A stretch of 64,000 nt of DNA from NCBI RefSeq assembly GCF_020026915.1, contig NZ_JAINUY010000002.1:62001-126000 (forward strand), in the 5' to 3' direction. Under the pieces are notes generated by a model, which searched no databases, was not told the origin of the DNA, and saw only the letters and a program-made list of their open reading frames with translations. Source of the DNA: Flavobacterium potami (GTDB lineage: Bacteria; Bacteroidota; Bacteroidia; Flavobacteriales; Flavobacteriaceae). Below, in pieces: positions 41,331 to 49,369 of the stretch. The position numbers and the translations under genes were made by a program. The first letter of the stretch is position 1; the number at the start of each line of letters is the position of its first letter.

Positions 41331-42518
41331 TTACCGTCTAATTTTATTCCTCACGATAATATCTTTTAGTTTTGCTTTCAGGTCTTCTCCTGTATCGTAA
41401 ACCATCTGCTCATTGTTTGGGAATGGTACAGCACGTTTTCCGAAATATTGTATGTAATTATCCTCACAAGCATTTCTGTCTCCTTTGTATTTGGAATAAA
41501 TATTCTCAAAAATATATTCGCTGCTTATCGGAAATGTTTGTACCAACTGATTTGATTTTAGATCTACATAATCGACTTTTGCAGTTACTAAACAAGATTT
41601 AAACTGTCTGAATTCGTAGACTGTAGCGCGAAGAATTTTATAATTTTCCACTTTAATTTCTTTTCCTAAACTGTCTTTTACAGGTCTTCCGCGACCGTCC
41701 AAAAGCGTTTTTACTCCGTCTTTAACTTGTCTTTCCTTAATAAATTCCTTCTCCTTTATTTGTTCCGGAGAAATAGCAATTTGTCTAAAGTTAAGAATCA
41801 GACTATAATCATAAGTTACATTTTTTTGTCTTGCGCTGTGGTAAACCGTCCATTTATCATTCAATCCGAAGGTTTTAAAATCCAATAAATCATCTTGAAG
41901 CATTTTCGGAATCACCATATTGGTTTCGTTTTTAGCATAAACATCAACAAAATCAGTTCCTTTAAAAAGCGCATCATCCATCAATTTTTTGGTGTTTTTA
42001 TAACCAGGATTAATACTTTCCAAATAGGCAAAATCATCATAAGCTTTTCTAAAATCCATTTTGTTGTTCGATTTTAAAAGAGAAGAAGCATTTTCATATA
42101 AATATTTCGAAAGCGCATTTTTGCTGCTTACCAGTTCATTAGAATAATTATCAAACGGAAAATAAGCATTTTTTCCTTGCTTCAATAAAGGCAGAGGTAA
42201 AATAGGTCTGATTTTTTCCTGACGATTATTTAGCTGTAAATAAGTATTGTAGATTCGTTCAGCATTCGCAGGATTTCCTTCTTTATTCAACATTTCCAGA
42301 TTGCGCAAATCACGGTCTTTGGCTTTAGCAAACGCTTCTTCAAGCAGATAAACATAGTCTTGTTTGCCTTTTGAATCTTTTTTAGTACGAAGCGCTTCAA
42401 CCGCACGGTCAATCGCACCGTCATAATTTCCATCGCTCAACATGGATTGTGTTGTCTTAACGCCACAAGAAGAAAGGGCTAAAAACAGTATAGAAACTAG
42501 AAAAGTAATTTTTTGCAT
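41331..42518 (-). CDS. Predicted lipoprotein of unknown function
   Basis: This 395-residue protein carries a lipoprotein signal, with the lipobox LALSSCGVK, so it should be anchored in the outer or inner membrane. Residues 25-130 are helical and TPR-like: NYDGAIDRAVEALRTKK and KDRDLRNLEMLNKEGNP. The rest has no domain that I recognise, with repeated motifs such as YENASSLLKSNNKMDFRKAY. It is flanked by terminators and repeats, so it is a stand-alone gene. The function is unknown. Confidence 0.8.
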   Translation of the reverse strand: MQKITFLVSILFLALSSCGVKTTQSMLSDGNYDGAIDRAVEALRTKKDSKGKQDYVYLLEEAFAKAKDRDLRNLEMLNKEGNPANAERIYNTYLQLNNRQEKIRPILPLPLLKQGKNAYFPFDNYSNELVSSKNALSKYLYENASSLLKSNNKMDFRKAYDDFAYLESINPGYKNTKKLMDDALFKGTDFVDVYAKNETNMVIPKMLQDDLLDFKTFGLNDKWTVYHSARQKNVTYDYSLILNFRQIAISPEQIKEKEFIKERQVKDGVKTLLDGRGRPVKDSLGKEIKVENYKILRATVYEFRQFKSCLVTAKVDYVDLKSNQLVQTFPISSEYIFENIYSKYKGDRNACEDNYIQYFGKRAVPFPNNEQMVYDTGEDLKAKLKDIIVRNKIRR

Positions 42519-42574
42519 AGTATGTCTTTTGAAGGTGTAAATATATCTTTTTTACCATTCAACAACTATGCCTT

Positions 42575-42713
42575 TTATCATTTATTTCAGGAGCAGAAAG
42601 AGTTGTTTTTATAAGACGAGTTGTCCCGCTTTCGCCTTTATCTCTCCATTTCATTTCGAGGATACCGGCTCTATCGGGGCTAGATTAGAAGTTTTATTTT
42701 TCAGAAAAATAAA
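42575..42713. repeat. Dispersed repeat-like sequence in the gap before the DinB gene
   Basis: The segment includes CGAGGATACCGGCTCTATCG, which I recognise as part of a repeat common in flavobacterial genomes, and a TTTTATTTTTCAGAAAAATAAAA hairpin (42691-42713). A short open frame across it is not convincing as a gene. Confidence 0.5.
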
Positions 42714-42758
42714 AGCAAAAAAAAGACTAAAGATTTTTCCACAAAAGACTTGTATAAT

Positions 42759-43232
42759 TTAAAAATTTAATTGTTTTTTGATCAATACGATTTGTCCTAA
42801 ATGATAATAACTGTGTTCAATCATGGCTTCTATATTTCTTTTATAAGTTCCATATTTAACCTCTACAAAAACTTCTTCCAATTTTTCATCCGGCATTTGT
42901 TCTGTCAGAGAAGCAAACTCTTTGCTGTCATTCCAAAATGTACTTAAAAAAGCTTCCCATTGATCTTGCGAATGAATAGCAGGAAAGTCAAAACTAAATT
43001 GGTCTTTTATGTCTAAAGTTCCTCCTTTAAAAACTTGATTGATTCCCTTAATGTAATAATGAACATGCTGTGCCAGAGCCGCAATTGTGTTTAAATTCTG
43101 AATTGGAGTAACAGCAGTTTTCCAGTCCAAATTTTCAAGTTGATCTTTAAAATTGGTGTTTGCAATCCAGGTTCCGTTTAGAATGACTTCTCTAAAACGA
43201 CTTGCAATTTCTACCGTATTTTTCATATTCAA
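42759..43232 (-). CDS. DinB-like four-helix protein
   Basis: This 157-residue protein of the DinB/YfiT fold has the metal-binding histidines in ALAQHVHYYIKGI and MIEHSYYHLGQIVLIKKQ. DinB-like proteins form dimeric four-helix bundles with a metal site; most have unknown function, some are thiol-dependent enzymes such as bacillithiol transferases. A second ATG, 6 bases in, is also possible. There is no link to DNA damage here. It follows the DUF1624 membrane protein on the same strand with a 54-base gap. Confidence 0.8.
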   Translation of the reverse strand: MNMKNTVEIASRFREVILNGTWIANTNFKDQLENLDWKTAVTPIQNLNTIAALAQHVHYYIKGINQVFKGGTLDIKDQFSFDFPAIHSQDQWEAFLSTFWNDSKEFASLTEQMPDEKLEEVFVEVKYGTYKRNIEAMIEHSYYHLGQIVLIKKQLNF

Positions 43233-43286
43233 AATAATTTAAAAATTAATTTCATTCCTGCTGAATCCAATTGTATTTGCGATTTT

Positions 43287-44447
43287 TTAAATATATTTTA
43301 ACCACCAATACTGTTTTTCAGTTTTATATTTTCCAAACCATTTTGAAGGTTTATACAGTGAAACTACAACAGAAATCCAAATTAAGTAAATTGCCCAAAG
43401 AGGAAAACCGCTTTCCAAGCCTTTCGGTCTTCCAAACGTTCCGCCAGCAAATTCGAATTGCGACCAATTAAAACCTTGCGCAAAAAGCATTAAAAGCGTT
43501 AGAATATGTATCACATAAAAATGAACCACAAAATAAAATAAAGGGACTTTTCCATAAATCAAAGTCACTTTTTTAATGCCGTTTGAAAATTGTTCTGCAA
43601 AAGCAAGAAGCATAAACATAATGCCTAAAGTTGCAAGACAAAATAGGAGTGAAGGCGGATATTTGGTCACATTCATAAAAGACAAAAACGTAAAAACAAC
43701 ATCTTTTTGCGAAGTCCATAAAGCAGGATCGCCATAAATATTAACGAATCGAAGTATGATGAAGAAAACCAAACAACTCCAACCAATTTTGATAAAGAGC
43801 TTTTTTCTTTTTTCGGTCTCCAATTCAAAGAATTTTCCTGTTGCAAAACCAACCAACATAATGCCCAACCACGGAATTGGCGGATACCCCATGACAAAAG
43901 CTCTTCCAGAAAACGGAATCACAGTTGGACTAAAAAATGGGGTTAAAACCGTTTTTAAAACTGAATTTTCAGCAAATGGAACAAGTGGTAAAAGATTGTG
44001 ACACAGAATGATGGTCAATCCAATAATTCCCAATGTTTTGGAATTGAGTTTAAGCAATAATCCTAAAATAATGAATCCAAAACCTATTGCAGCTATCACT
44101 TCAAATAAAAGGGTGTGAAAACCTATATCGAAGAACAATCCGAAATTGACAATTGTAAATTCGACGAAGATTAACCAAAACCCTCTTTTGATTAAATGAG
44201 TTCTTTTTTCGGAAATATTATTTTGGTTTTGAAGGGAAAGATAAACCGAAGTTCCTGCCAAAAAAACAAAAATCGGCGCACACAAATGCGTAATCCAACG
44301 CGTACAAAACAACAAAGGAGAAGTAGTTGCCAGATCAGTCGGACTTTGGGTAATCGAGTCCACGTGCATCAAATCGCGAACATGATCGAGCGCCATAATA
44401 ATCATTACAATTCCGCGAACAATGTCGATAGATGGCTGGCGTTTCAT
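43287..44447 (-). CDS. DUF1624/heparan-alpha-glucosaminide acetyltransferase-like membrane protein
   Basis: This 386-residue protein has about ten membrane helices and begins with the family motif SIDIVRGIVMIIMALDHVRD, followed by LCAPIFVFLAGTSVYLSL. This is the catalytic-type domain of HGSNAT, which transfers acetyl groups across a membrane, and of the bacterial DUF1624 family. The active-site histidine is the one in MALDHVRD, by analogy with HGSNAT. The bacterial acceptor is unknown; a cell envelope sugar is plausible. It lies between repeats and the DinB gene. Confidence 0.85.
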   Translation of the reverse strand: MKRQPSIDIVRGIVMIIMALDHVRDLMHVDSITQSPTDLATTSPLLFCTRWITHLCAPIFVFLAGTSVYLSLQNQNNISEKRTHLIKRGFWLIFVEFTIVNFGLFFDIGFHTLLFEVIAAIGFGFIILGLLLKLNSKTLGIIGLTIILCHNLLPLVPFAENSVLKTVLTPFFSPTVIPFSGRAFVMGYPPIPWLGIMLVGFATGKFFELETEKRKKLFIKIGWSCLVFFIILRFVNIYGDPALWTSQKDVVFTFLSFMNVTKYPPSLLFCLATLGIMFMLLAFAEQFSNGIKKVTLIYGKVPLFYFVVHFYVIHILTLLMLFAQGFNWSQFEFAGGTFGRPKGLESGFPLWAIYLIWISVVVSLYKPSKWFGKYKTEKQYWWLKYI

Positions 44448-44549
44448 GGGTTTGATTTTTAAATACTTAACAGTAAATCTAAGGAAATATTTTTTAAGTA
44501 TTTGGAATCAATATTCTGACATTAAAAAAATTATTAAAGTGATAAAATG

Positions 44550-44679
44550 AATTGCGTCCAGCTTTAGCTGGAGGTCAGAATAATATAAAAAGAAAAAGGC
44601 TTTAGCCAAAATTTATTCATTTGGCTAAAGCCCATTCTAGACTTATTATATAAACCTCCAGCTAAAGCTGGAGGCAATT
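44550..44679. repeat. Nested inverted repeat, family A
   Basis: The outer arms (44550-44575 and 44654-44679) are near-perfect complements built on AATTGCGTCCAGCTTTAGCT. The inner stem GGCTTTAGCCAAA (44598-44610) and TTTGGCTAAAGCC (44620-44632) is perfect over 13 bases. It matches the family A core at 25261-25388 in both pairs and in overall size (about 130 bases), so both came from one element. Confidence 0.9.
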
Positions 44680-44686
44680 GATTTTT

Positions 44687-45049
44687 TTATTGTTTTCTAA
44701 TTTTCACCTGATACACAATTTCCCAAAAAATAATAGAGAAAATAGCATTAGCAAAAATCGCAGTTTTTACTTGATATGGATCGTAATCGATAAATAGATG
44801 CAAATTGGTAAACTGTAAAGCCAGAAATAGAGACAAAGCGGCAATTCCGACAGCAAAAAGTATATTTAAAATTGGTTTCCATTTTAAAGCAAAAAAAGCA
44901 TAAATCAAGTTGAAAATTGCAAAGCCACAACCTAATGTAATGTAGGGATCTGTCTTTAGCATTTGTCCCAATGAAAGGAAAAACTGAGTTGCAGTTAAGT
45001 ATAAAAAGAAAAGGATAGAATATAGAAGGATTCGTACTTGTGGTTTCAT
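44687..45049 (-). CDS. Small four-helix membrane protein
   Basis: This 120-residue protein has four predicted membrane helices: ILLYSILFFLYLTATQFFL, TLGCGFAIFNLIYAFFAL, ILFAVGIAALSLFLALQF and IFANAIFSIIFWEIVYQV. I recognise no family. The four helices with short loops are common in small Bacteroidota proteins. A family A repeat follows it directly, and the unknown exported protein gene lies upstream with 59 bases between, so an operon is possible. Confidence 0.65.
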   Translation of the reverse strand: MKPQVRILLYSILFFLYLTATQFFLSLGQMLKTDPYITLGCGFAIFNLIYAFFALKWKPILNILFAVGIAALSLFLALQFTNLHLFIDYDPYQVKTAIFANAIFSIIFWEIVYQVKIRKQ

Positions 45050-45108
45050 TTTTGAATATTTTTAAGACAACAAAATTACTGATTTAAAATGAAGTTGTGA
45101 TTAGGAGT

Positions 45109-45558
45109 TTATTGCAAAAGAGCCTCTATTTTAGCTTCCGATTTTTCCTTTAACGGACTTTCTGCTTTCAAACTCCAAATAACCAAAAATTTTCCTTTTG
45201 CCAAATATTCTTCCGGATGCTCTACTGTTGGTTCGCCTGCTTTTCCCCAAAGTAAACCTTGCAGAAATCGGTCGCCTTTAAAAACGTGATCAAATTCAAA
45301 GTACATGATAGAACCTCGATCTGTTTTGCTTTTAAAACTCTGAATGGCTTTACTTTTTACCGTTCCTACAATGTTGCTATAGGTTTCAATATCATTATAA
45401 AAGCTACAAGCTTGTGGCGTAATGCAGATATTTCCGTCGCTTGGAATATAGTTTTTAGGAACTTCTTTTGGTTTTAGTTTTAAATCAGCAATGGTTTGGC
45501 TGAAAGAGTTTATTGTAAATAGTAGGAGTAAAGTTGATAAGGGAATTGTGATTTTCAT
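45109..45558 (-). CDS. Exported protein of unknown function
   Basis: This 149-residue protein has a signal peptide (PLSTLLLLFTINSFSQ). The mature part contains two cysteines (NICITPQACSF), a Val-Phe-Lys-Gly motif (FDHVFKGDRF) and GKFLVIWSLKAESPLKEKS. The pattern could be an OB-fold or NTR-like module, a weak guess. No family can be named. Confidence 0.65.
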   Translation of the reverse strand: MKITIPLSTLLLLFTINSFSQTIADLKLKPKEVPKNYIPSDGNICITPQACSFYNDIETYSNIVGTVKSKAIQSFKSKTDRGSIMYFEFDHVFKGDRFLQGLLWGKAGEPTVEHPEEYLAKGKFLVIWSLKAESPLKEKSEAKIEALLQ

Positions 45559-45613
45559 TTATTTTGCGGATTGATTTGGGATCATAAAAATAAGGTTTTA
45601 ATTTAAAAAAGAT

Positions 45614-45994
45614 TCAAGAGGGATATCCATTAATTATTTCATGGGCAATTTCATAAACTTCTTCTTCAATTTCTGCTTTAGTTGGATTCTTAGTAATTCT
45701 TTTTATCTCATCTAAAACTAGTTTGTTTTTTATTGTTTTTCCAAAAAATTGAAGAATCCAGTATTTCCAAATTTCATCTTTGCCTTGTAAAATTTTTATT
45801 ATTTCAGATGATATTTTTTCTGTAAAAGGAATTAAAAGTTCTTTAACTGAAGTACTAATAGGCCAATTGATATCCTGTAACCATTCTAATAAATCTGGAA
45901 TAATAGGTTCAATTTCATCAAATGTATAGCTTTTAAGTTTTTCAACCGTTTCAAAGTCAAATTTATCTTTAGGAATTAATTCTTTAATATTCAT
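45614..45994 (-). CDS. DUF5071 domain protein
   Basis: This 126-residue protein has the DUF5071 core IPDLLEWLQDINWPISTSV, then IWKYWILQFFGKTIKNKL. The family is small, cytoplasmic and widely spread, and often lies in variable neighbourhoods; a role as an immunity-like protein has been suggested for related families, but I cannot support that here. It is preceded on the same strand by a gene remnant at 45999-46166. The start ATG at 45994 fits the family length. Confidence 0.85.
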   Translation of the reverse strand: MNIKELIPKDKFDFETVEKLKSYTFDEIEPIIPDLLEWLQDINWPISTSVKELLIPFTEKISSEIIKILQGKDEIWKYWILQFFGKTIKNKLVLDEIKRITKNPTKAEIEEEVYEIAHEIINGYPS

Positions 45995-45998
45995 ATTA

Positions 45999-46166
45999 TT
46001 AAAATATTAGTTTACAAAAAAAGCACAAAATCGTATTTTGGTCTATTGCTCCTCCATGTGATTTCGCATTATTGTATCCAAAACCTGAAATATCAAAATC
46101 TGAGAATTGGAATTGCACTCCATTAACAGTAAATCTTTCACTATCGTGTCCACACAGGCGGGACGC
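45999..46166 (-). pseudogene. C-terminal gene remnant of a hypothetical protein
   Basis: A 55-codon open frame without a start codon ends at the TAA at 45999. Its translation includes HDSERFTVNGVQFQFSDF and GYNNAKSHGGAIDQNT. The fragment resembles the C-terminal part of a small hypothetical family with a FTVNGV...SHGG motif, from memory. A stop TGA lies at once upstream (46167-46169), inside an odd GC-rich patch (GCGTCCCGCCTGTGTGG), so the rest of the gene has been lost or moved. Its protein would not be translated. Confidence 0.5.
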
Positions 46167-46200
46167 TCATATAGCCAAATAAAATTATAAGGTTTTACAA

Positions 46201-47064
46201 TTAAACTATCCCTTCTTTACTTGCATTTGCTATATAGGATAATTTTAATTTATCAGTGTTTTTTTCTAAACTTATTGTTTTGTTAGCTTTAATACTTACC
46301 ATTGATGCTAATCCTGATATTATCGAAATGAAAGGGAAATTAATTCCATGTGTGTAGGAATCGATAATAAAACCTGCGGTTGAACTCGTTAAAATATCTT
46401 TAACATTTAAATTAAGTTCTGTAGTAAAATTGTATTTACCAGTCTTTAAAAATTTTTCTAATGAAACTTTTTCTAAATCTTCAATGGCTTTCTTTAATTC
46501 CGACTTGGCTATTTTTTGTTGTAGATTTGAGTCCGGAGATTTTAAAATTTCTAAATATAAAGCATCAATACTGCTATGTAGTTTTTCTAATTCATCTTTC
46601 CTTTTAGCTTTAAATTCCAAAAGTACATCTGGATTTACATTCTCTAGAGGTACTGGAAGGCAGTTAAAAAGTTCAACTTTTAAAGAATTATAGTTTTTTT
46701 GAAATTCTTTTGCGATAATAACTTCTTCACCAATTTGATGAATATTCCAATCAGTGTCACTTTTATTAGCTATTAATTTATTAGCTACAATTGCCTGAGC
46801 TGTTAAAAAGATATCGTACGAAGAATCTATTTGAGAAGACCAACTCGAAAATTGAACAATTGGTCTTTCAAGAACTCCTGATTTTATAAGTTGTTCTTCA
46901 TTAGGTATTGCTTGATGAATAATATTATTTGTTGGAACAACAATTTTATCCCAATATAATATATAGTAGTTGAAATCGGTTTGAGAATAGTTACCTATTA
47001 AGGAAACATGATTAGAATCGATTCGTTTAGTTTTTCCAATATTTGCTATAATACCTCGTTTCAT
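46201..47064 (-). CDS. Protein of unknown function, possible DUF6236 relative
   Basis: This 287-residue protein begins MKRGIIANIGKTKRIDSN and has YYILYWDKIVVPTNNI near residue 33, similar to what I recall of DUF6236 (opening KRGI and a LFWDKI motif). Residues 150-220 form a long charged helix region. A hydrophobic stretch of about 17 residues (NFPFISIISGLASMVSI) near the C-terminus may be a membrane or buried segment. The gene is single, AT-rich and in a region with remnants, so it may be acquired. The function is unknown. Confidence 0.65.
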   Translation of the reverse strand: MKRGIIANIGKTKRIDSNHVSLIGNYSQTDFNYYILYWDKIVVPTNNIIHQAIPNEEQLIKSGVLERPIVQFSSWSSQIDSSYDIFLTAQAIVANKLIANKSDTDWNIHQIGEEVIIAKEFQKNYNSLKVELFNCLPVPLENVNPDVLLEFKAKRKDELEKLHSSIDALYLEILKSPDSNLQQKIAKSELKKAIEDLEKVSLEKFLKTGKYNFTTELNLNVKDILTSSTAGFIIDSYTHGINFPFISIISGLASMVSIKANKTISLEKNTDKLKLSYIANASKEGIV

Positions 47065-47269
47065 ATGATTATTATATAATTACATATTTTTTAGTACTAA
47101 AATAGTAAATATAATATTTGTAGATGTTAAAACGCGGTTTATATAATTTGATGTGAATAATCTAAATTTTAGATATAAAATAGCTTGGCTTTTGTAAAAT
47201 TGGAAAAGGCAAAATTTAAGCTTCATAACATAACAAATTTAATAGTTATTTTGAGTGAGCTTTTCCCGG

Positions 47270-47293
47270 AGCTTCGACTTCGCTCAGCCTGAC
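47270..47293. repeat. Family E half-arm
   Basis: The core CTTCGACTTCGCTCAGCCTG is the same as in the arms at 1841-1868. Confidence 0.75.
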
Positions 47294-47343
47294 AAAAAAA
47301 TGAATGATAAATCTGCTCAATCTGTCAAATCTGCGAGAAAAAA

Positions 47344-47378
47344 ACAAAAAAAATCCCGCCTCAATTAAGAAACGGGAC
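47344..47378 (-). terminator. Terminator of lysA
   Basis: On the minus strand TCCCGTTTC and GAGGCGGGA pair with two G-T pairs around TTAATT, followed by a run of T bases. Confidence 0.75.
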
Positions 47379-47406
47379 TTCGTAGATATTCTCTTTTTTT
47401 TTATTT

Positions 47407-48630
47407 TTAAACAGTTGCAGCAATTTCTTCTGGCAACGGAATTTGATTTTTAAGTAGATCCTCGAAAGTTTCGTGAGCACGAATCAAGATTCCTTTTCCG
47501 TCTTTCCAAAGAACTTCGGCTGGTTTGTATCTTGAGTTGTAGTTCGAAGACATTGAGAAGCAGTATGCTCCAGCGTTTCTGAAAGCTAAAATATCTCCTT
47601 CAGTAATTTCTGGAATTCTACGGTTGTTTGCAAAAGTATCGGTTTCGCAAATGTATCCTACAACAGAATAAAAACGCTCTTTTCCTTTTGGGTTAGAGAT
47701 GTTTTCAATATGGTGTGAAGATCCGTATAACATCGGTCGAATCAAGTGGTTGAAACCACTGTCAACTCCAGCAAAAACTGTCGATGTTGTTTGTTTTACT
47801 ACGTTTACTTTTACTAAGAAATGACCTGCTTCGCTCACCAAGAATTTTCCTGGTTCAAAAATTAGCGTTAAATCTCTTCCGTATTCTGTACAGAAAGCAT
47901 TGAATCTTTTAGATAATTTTTTACCTAATTCTTCGATGTCTGTTTCGATATCGTCTTTTTTGTAAGGTACTTTGAATCCGCTTCCGAAATCTAAGAATTG
48001 TAAATCTTTGAAATGTTTCGCTGTATCAAACAGAATTTCAGCTGCATACAAGAATACTTCGATATCTAAAATATCAGATCCTGTGTGCATGTGAATACCT
48101 ACAATGCTCATTTTTGTGTTCTCTACAATTCGCAAGATATGCGGAATTTGGTGAACAGAGATTCCGAATTTACTATCGATATGTCCAACAGAAATATTAG
48201 CATTTCCACCCGCCATTACGTGCGGATTGATACGAATACATACTGGAATATGAGGATGTTTTGTTCCGAATTGCTCTAGAATTGATAAATTGTCGATATT
48301 GATTTGTACACCCATTGCGGCAACTTCTTCAATTTCTTCTAAAGAAACTCCGTTTGGTGTAAAGAAAATTTTGTCAGGATCATAGCCAGCGTGAAGTCCT
48401 AACTGAACTTCCTGAATTGATACAGTATCTAAGCCAGACCCCATGTTCTTTAATAACTGTAGAATCGCAACGTTAGACAATGCCTTCATGGCATAATTAA
48501 CTCTTAAGTTCTCCACCTTAGAGAAAGCTTTAGTTAATCTGTTGTACTGAGATTGGATTTTTTCAGCATCGTAAACATACAATGGACTTCCAAATTGGTC
48601 TGCTAACTGCAGTAAATCTTTTGCTTGCAT
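47407..48630 (-). CDS. lysA: Diaminopimelate decarboxylase
   Basis: From the ATG at 48630 (MQAKDLLQLADQFGSPLYVY) the product is 407 residues, the family norm. Residues LRVNYAMKALSN hold the PLP lysine, and HIDSKFG, GIHMHTGSDI, LIFEPGKFLV and GYICETDTFANN are the classic motifs. It makes lysine from meso-diaminopimelate, the last step of the pathway. The frame opens further upstream to 48729, but a promoter with a good -33/-7 pair sits at 48649-48679 inside that stretch, so the shorter start is right. It has its own terminator. Confidence 0.94.
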   Translation of the reverse strand: MQAKDLLQLADQFGSPLYVYDAEKIQSQYNRLTKAFSKVENLRVNYAMKALSNVAILQLLKNMGSGLDTVSIQEVQLGLHAGYDPDKIFFTPNGVSLEEIEEVAAMGVQINIDNLSILEQFGTKHPHIPVCIRINPHVMAGGNANISVGHIDSKFGISVHQIPHILRIVENTKMSIVGIHMHTGSDILDIEVFLYAAEILFDTAKHFKDLQFLDFGSGFKVPYKKDDIETDIEELGKKLSKRFNAFCTEYGRDLTLIFEPGKFLVSEAGHFLVKVNVVKQTTSTVFAGVDSGFNHLIRPMLYGSSHHIENISNPKGKERFYSVVGYICETDTFANNRRIPEITEGDILAFRNAGAYCFSMSSNYNSRYKPAEVLWKDGKGILIRAHETFEDLLKNQIPLPEEIAATV

Positions 48631-48648
48631 TTTTAAACTTATTTTGGA

Positions 48649-48679
48649 CAAAGTTATTACTCTTTTGAGTAACTGCAAA
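48649..48679 (-). promoter_or_regulatory. Promoter of lysA
   Basis: On the minus strand TTTG (complement of 48676-48679) is followed after 19 bases by TAACTTTG (complement of 48649-48656), a full match to the Bacteroidota -33/-7 consensus. It lies 18 bases before the chosen ATG. Confidence 0.65.
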
Positions 48680-48760
48680 TTAATTGCAGAAAAATAACAA
48701 ATTATAACAAATTGTTTTATTTTAAACAAAAAGTTCTTGTTTTTGCGATTTTGTAACTCT

Positions 48761-49215
48761 TTTTGAGGTGCTAAGGTTCTGAGTTGCTAAGATACTAAGT
48801 TTTTTTGCTGCGAATTGATTTTTTTCCGCCACGAATTCACGAATTTTTCTAATTCAAAAATGTTGCTGAAATTATTTTTGCCACAGATTACACAGATTAA
48901 ATGGATTATTTTTTTTCCGCCCTACCCGAGCGATAGCTAATTGGCGAAGCAATTCACGAATTTTCCTGATTGTAATACTGTGTAAATTATTTTTTGCTTT
49001 AATTCCACGAATTGCATTAATTTATATTGGAACGTATCAATAATTTTAGACAATTTTTTCGCCATCATTGTAAAACATAGCCCACGGTTTCAGCCGTGGG
49101 AAACGTATTATTGCGTATCGTTGGGGATTTGCATTGCGTTCCCACGGTTGAAACCGTGGGCTATGTTTTAGATAGGATGAGAAAAATAAAAATTAGTGAA
49201 AATTTGTGTAATTCG
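48761..49215. repeat. Repeat-dense gap with a strong inverted repeat (family D)
   Basis: The gap between lysA and gltD carries several repeat pieces: family I words at about 48765-48800, family G pieces at 48825-48970 (including ATTGGCGAAGCAATTCACG), and a family D pair at 49072-49102 and 49139-49169. The D arms AACATAGCCCACGGTTTCAG and CCGTGGGCTATGTTTT pair over 31 bases with one mismatch, and each arm itself is a small hairpin CCCACGGTTT...CCGTGGG. No gene is supported in this stretch. Confidence 0.85.
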
Positions 49216-49232
49216 TGGCAAACAAAAAAACA

Positions 49233-49262
49233 AAACCCCTGAATAGAAATTCAAGGGTTTGT
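49233..49262 (-). terminator. Terminator of the gltBD operon
   Basis: AACCCCTGAAT pairs with ATTCAAGGGTT around a four-base loop, with T bases after it on the minus strand. Confidence 0.7.
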
Positions 49263-49369
49263 CAAGTAGTATGTGTTGATGTTTTTGTAGTTTTAATTTT
49301 TAGCTCTAAAGATCAAGTATATAAGAAAACCTTAGTCCCTTAAATCTTAGCATCTAAGAACCTTAAAAA

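Larger units (their letters stand above)
47065..47406. other. 342-base gap with a family E half copy and a terminator
   Basis: No gene is seen. The stretch holds a family E half-arm at 47270-47293, short poly-A tracts and the lysA terminator at 47344-47378. Confidence 0.55.

Noticed and set aside
42568..42762. Open frame of 64 codons on the plus strand
   Set aside because: It lies in repeat-like sequence and has no protein features.
43287..47064. A defence system in the accessory patch
   Set aside because: No nuclease, helicase, TIR, STAND or toxin motif was found; only small proteins of unknown function.
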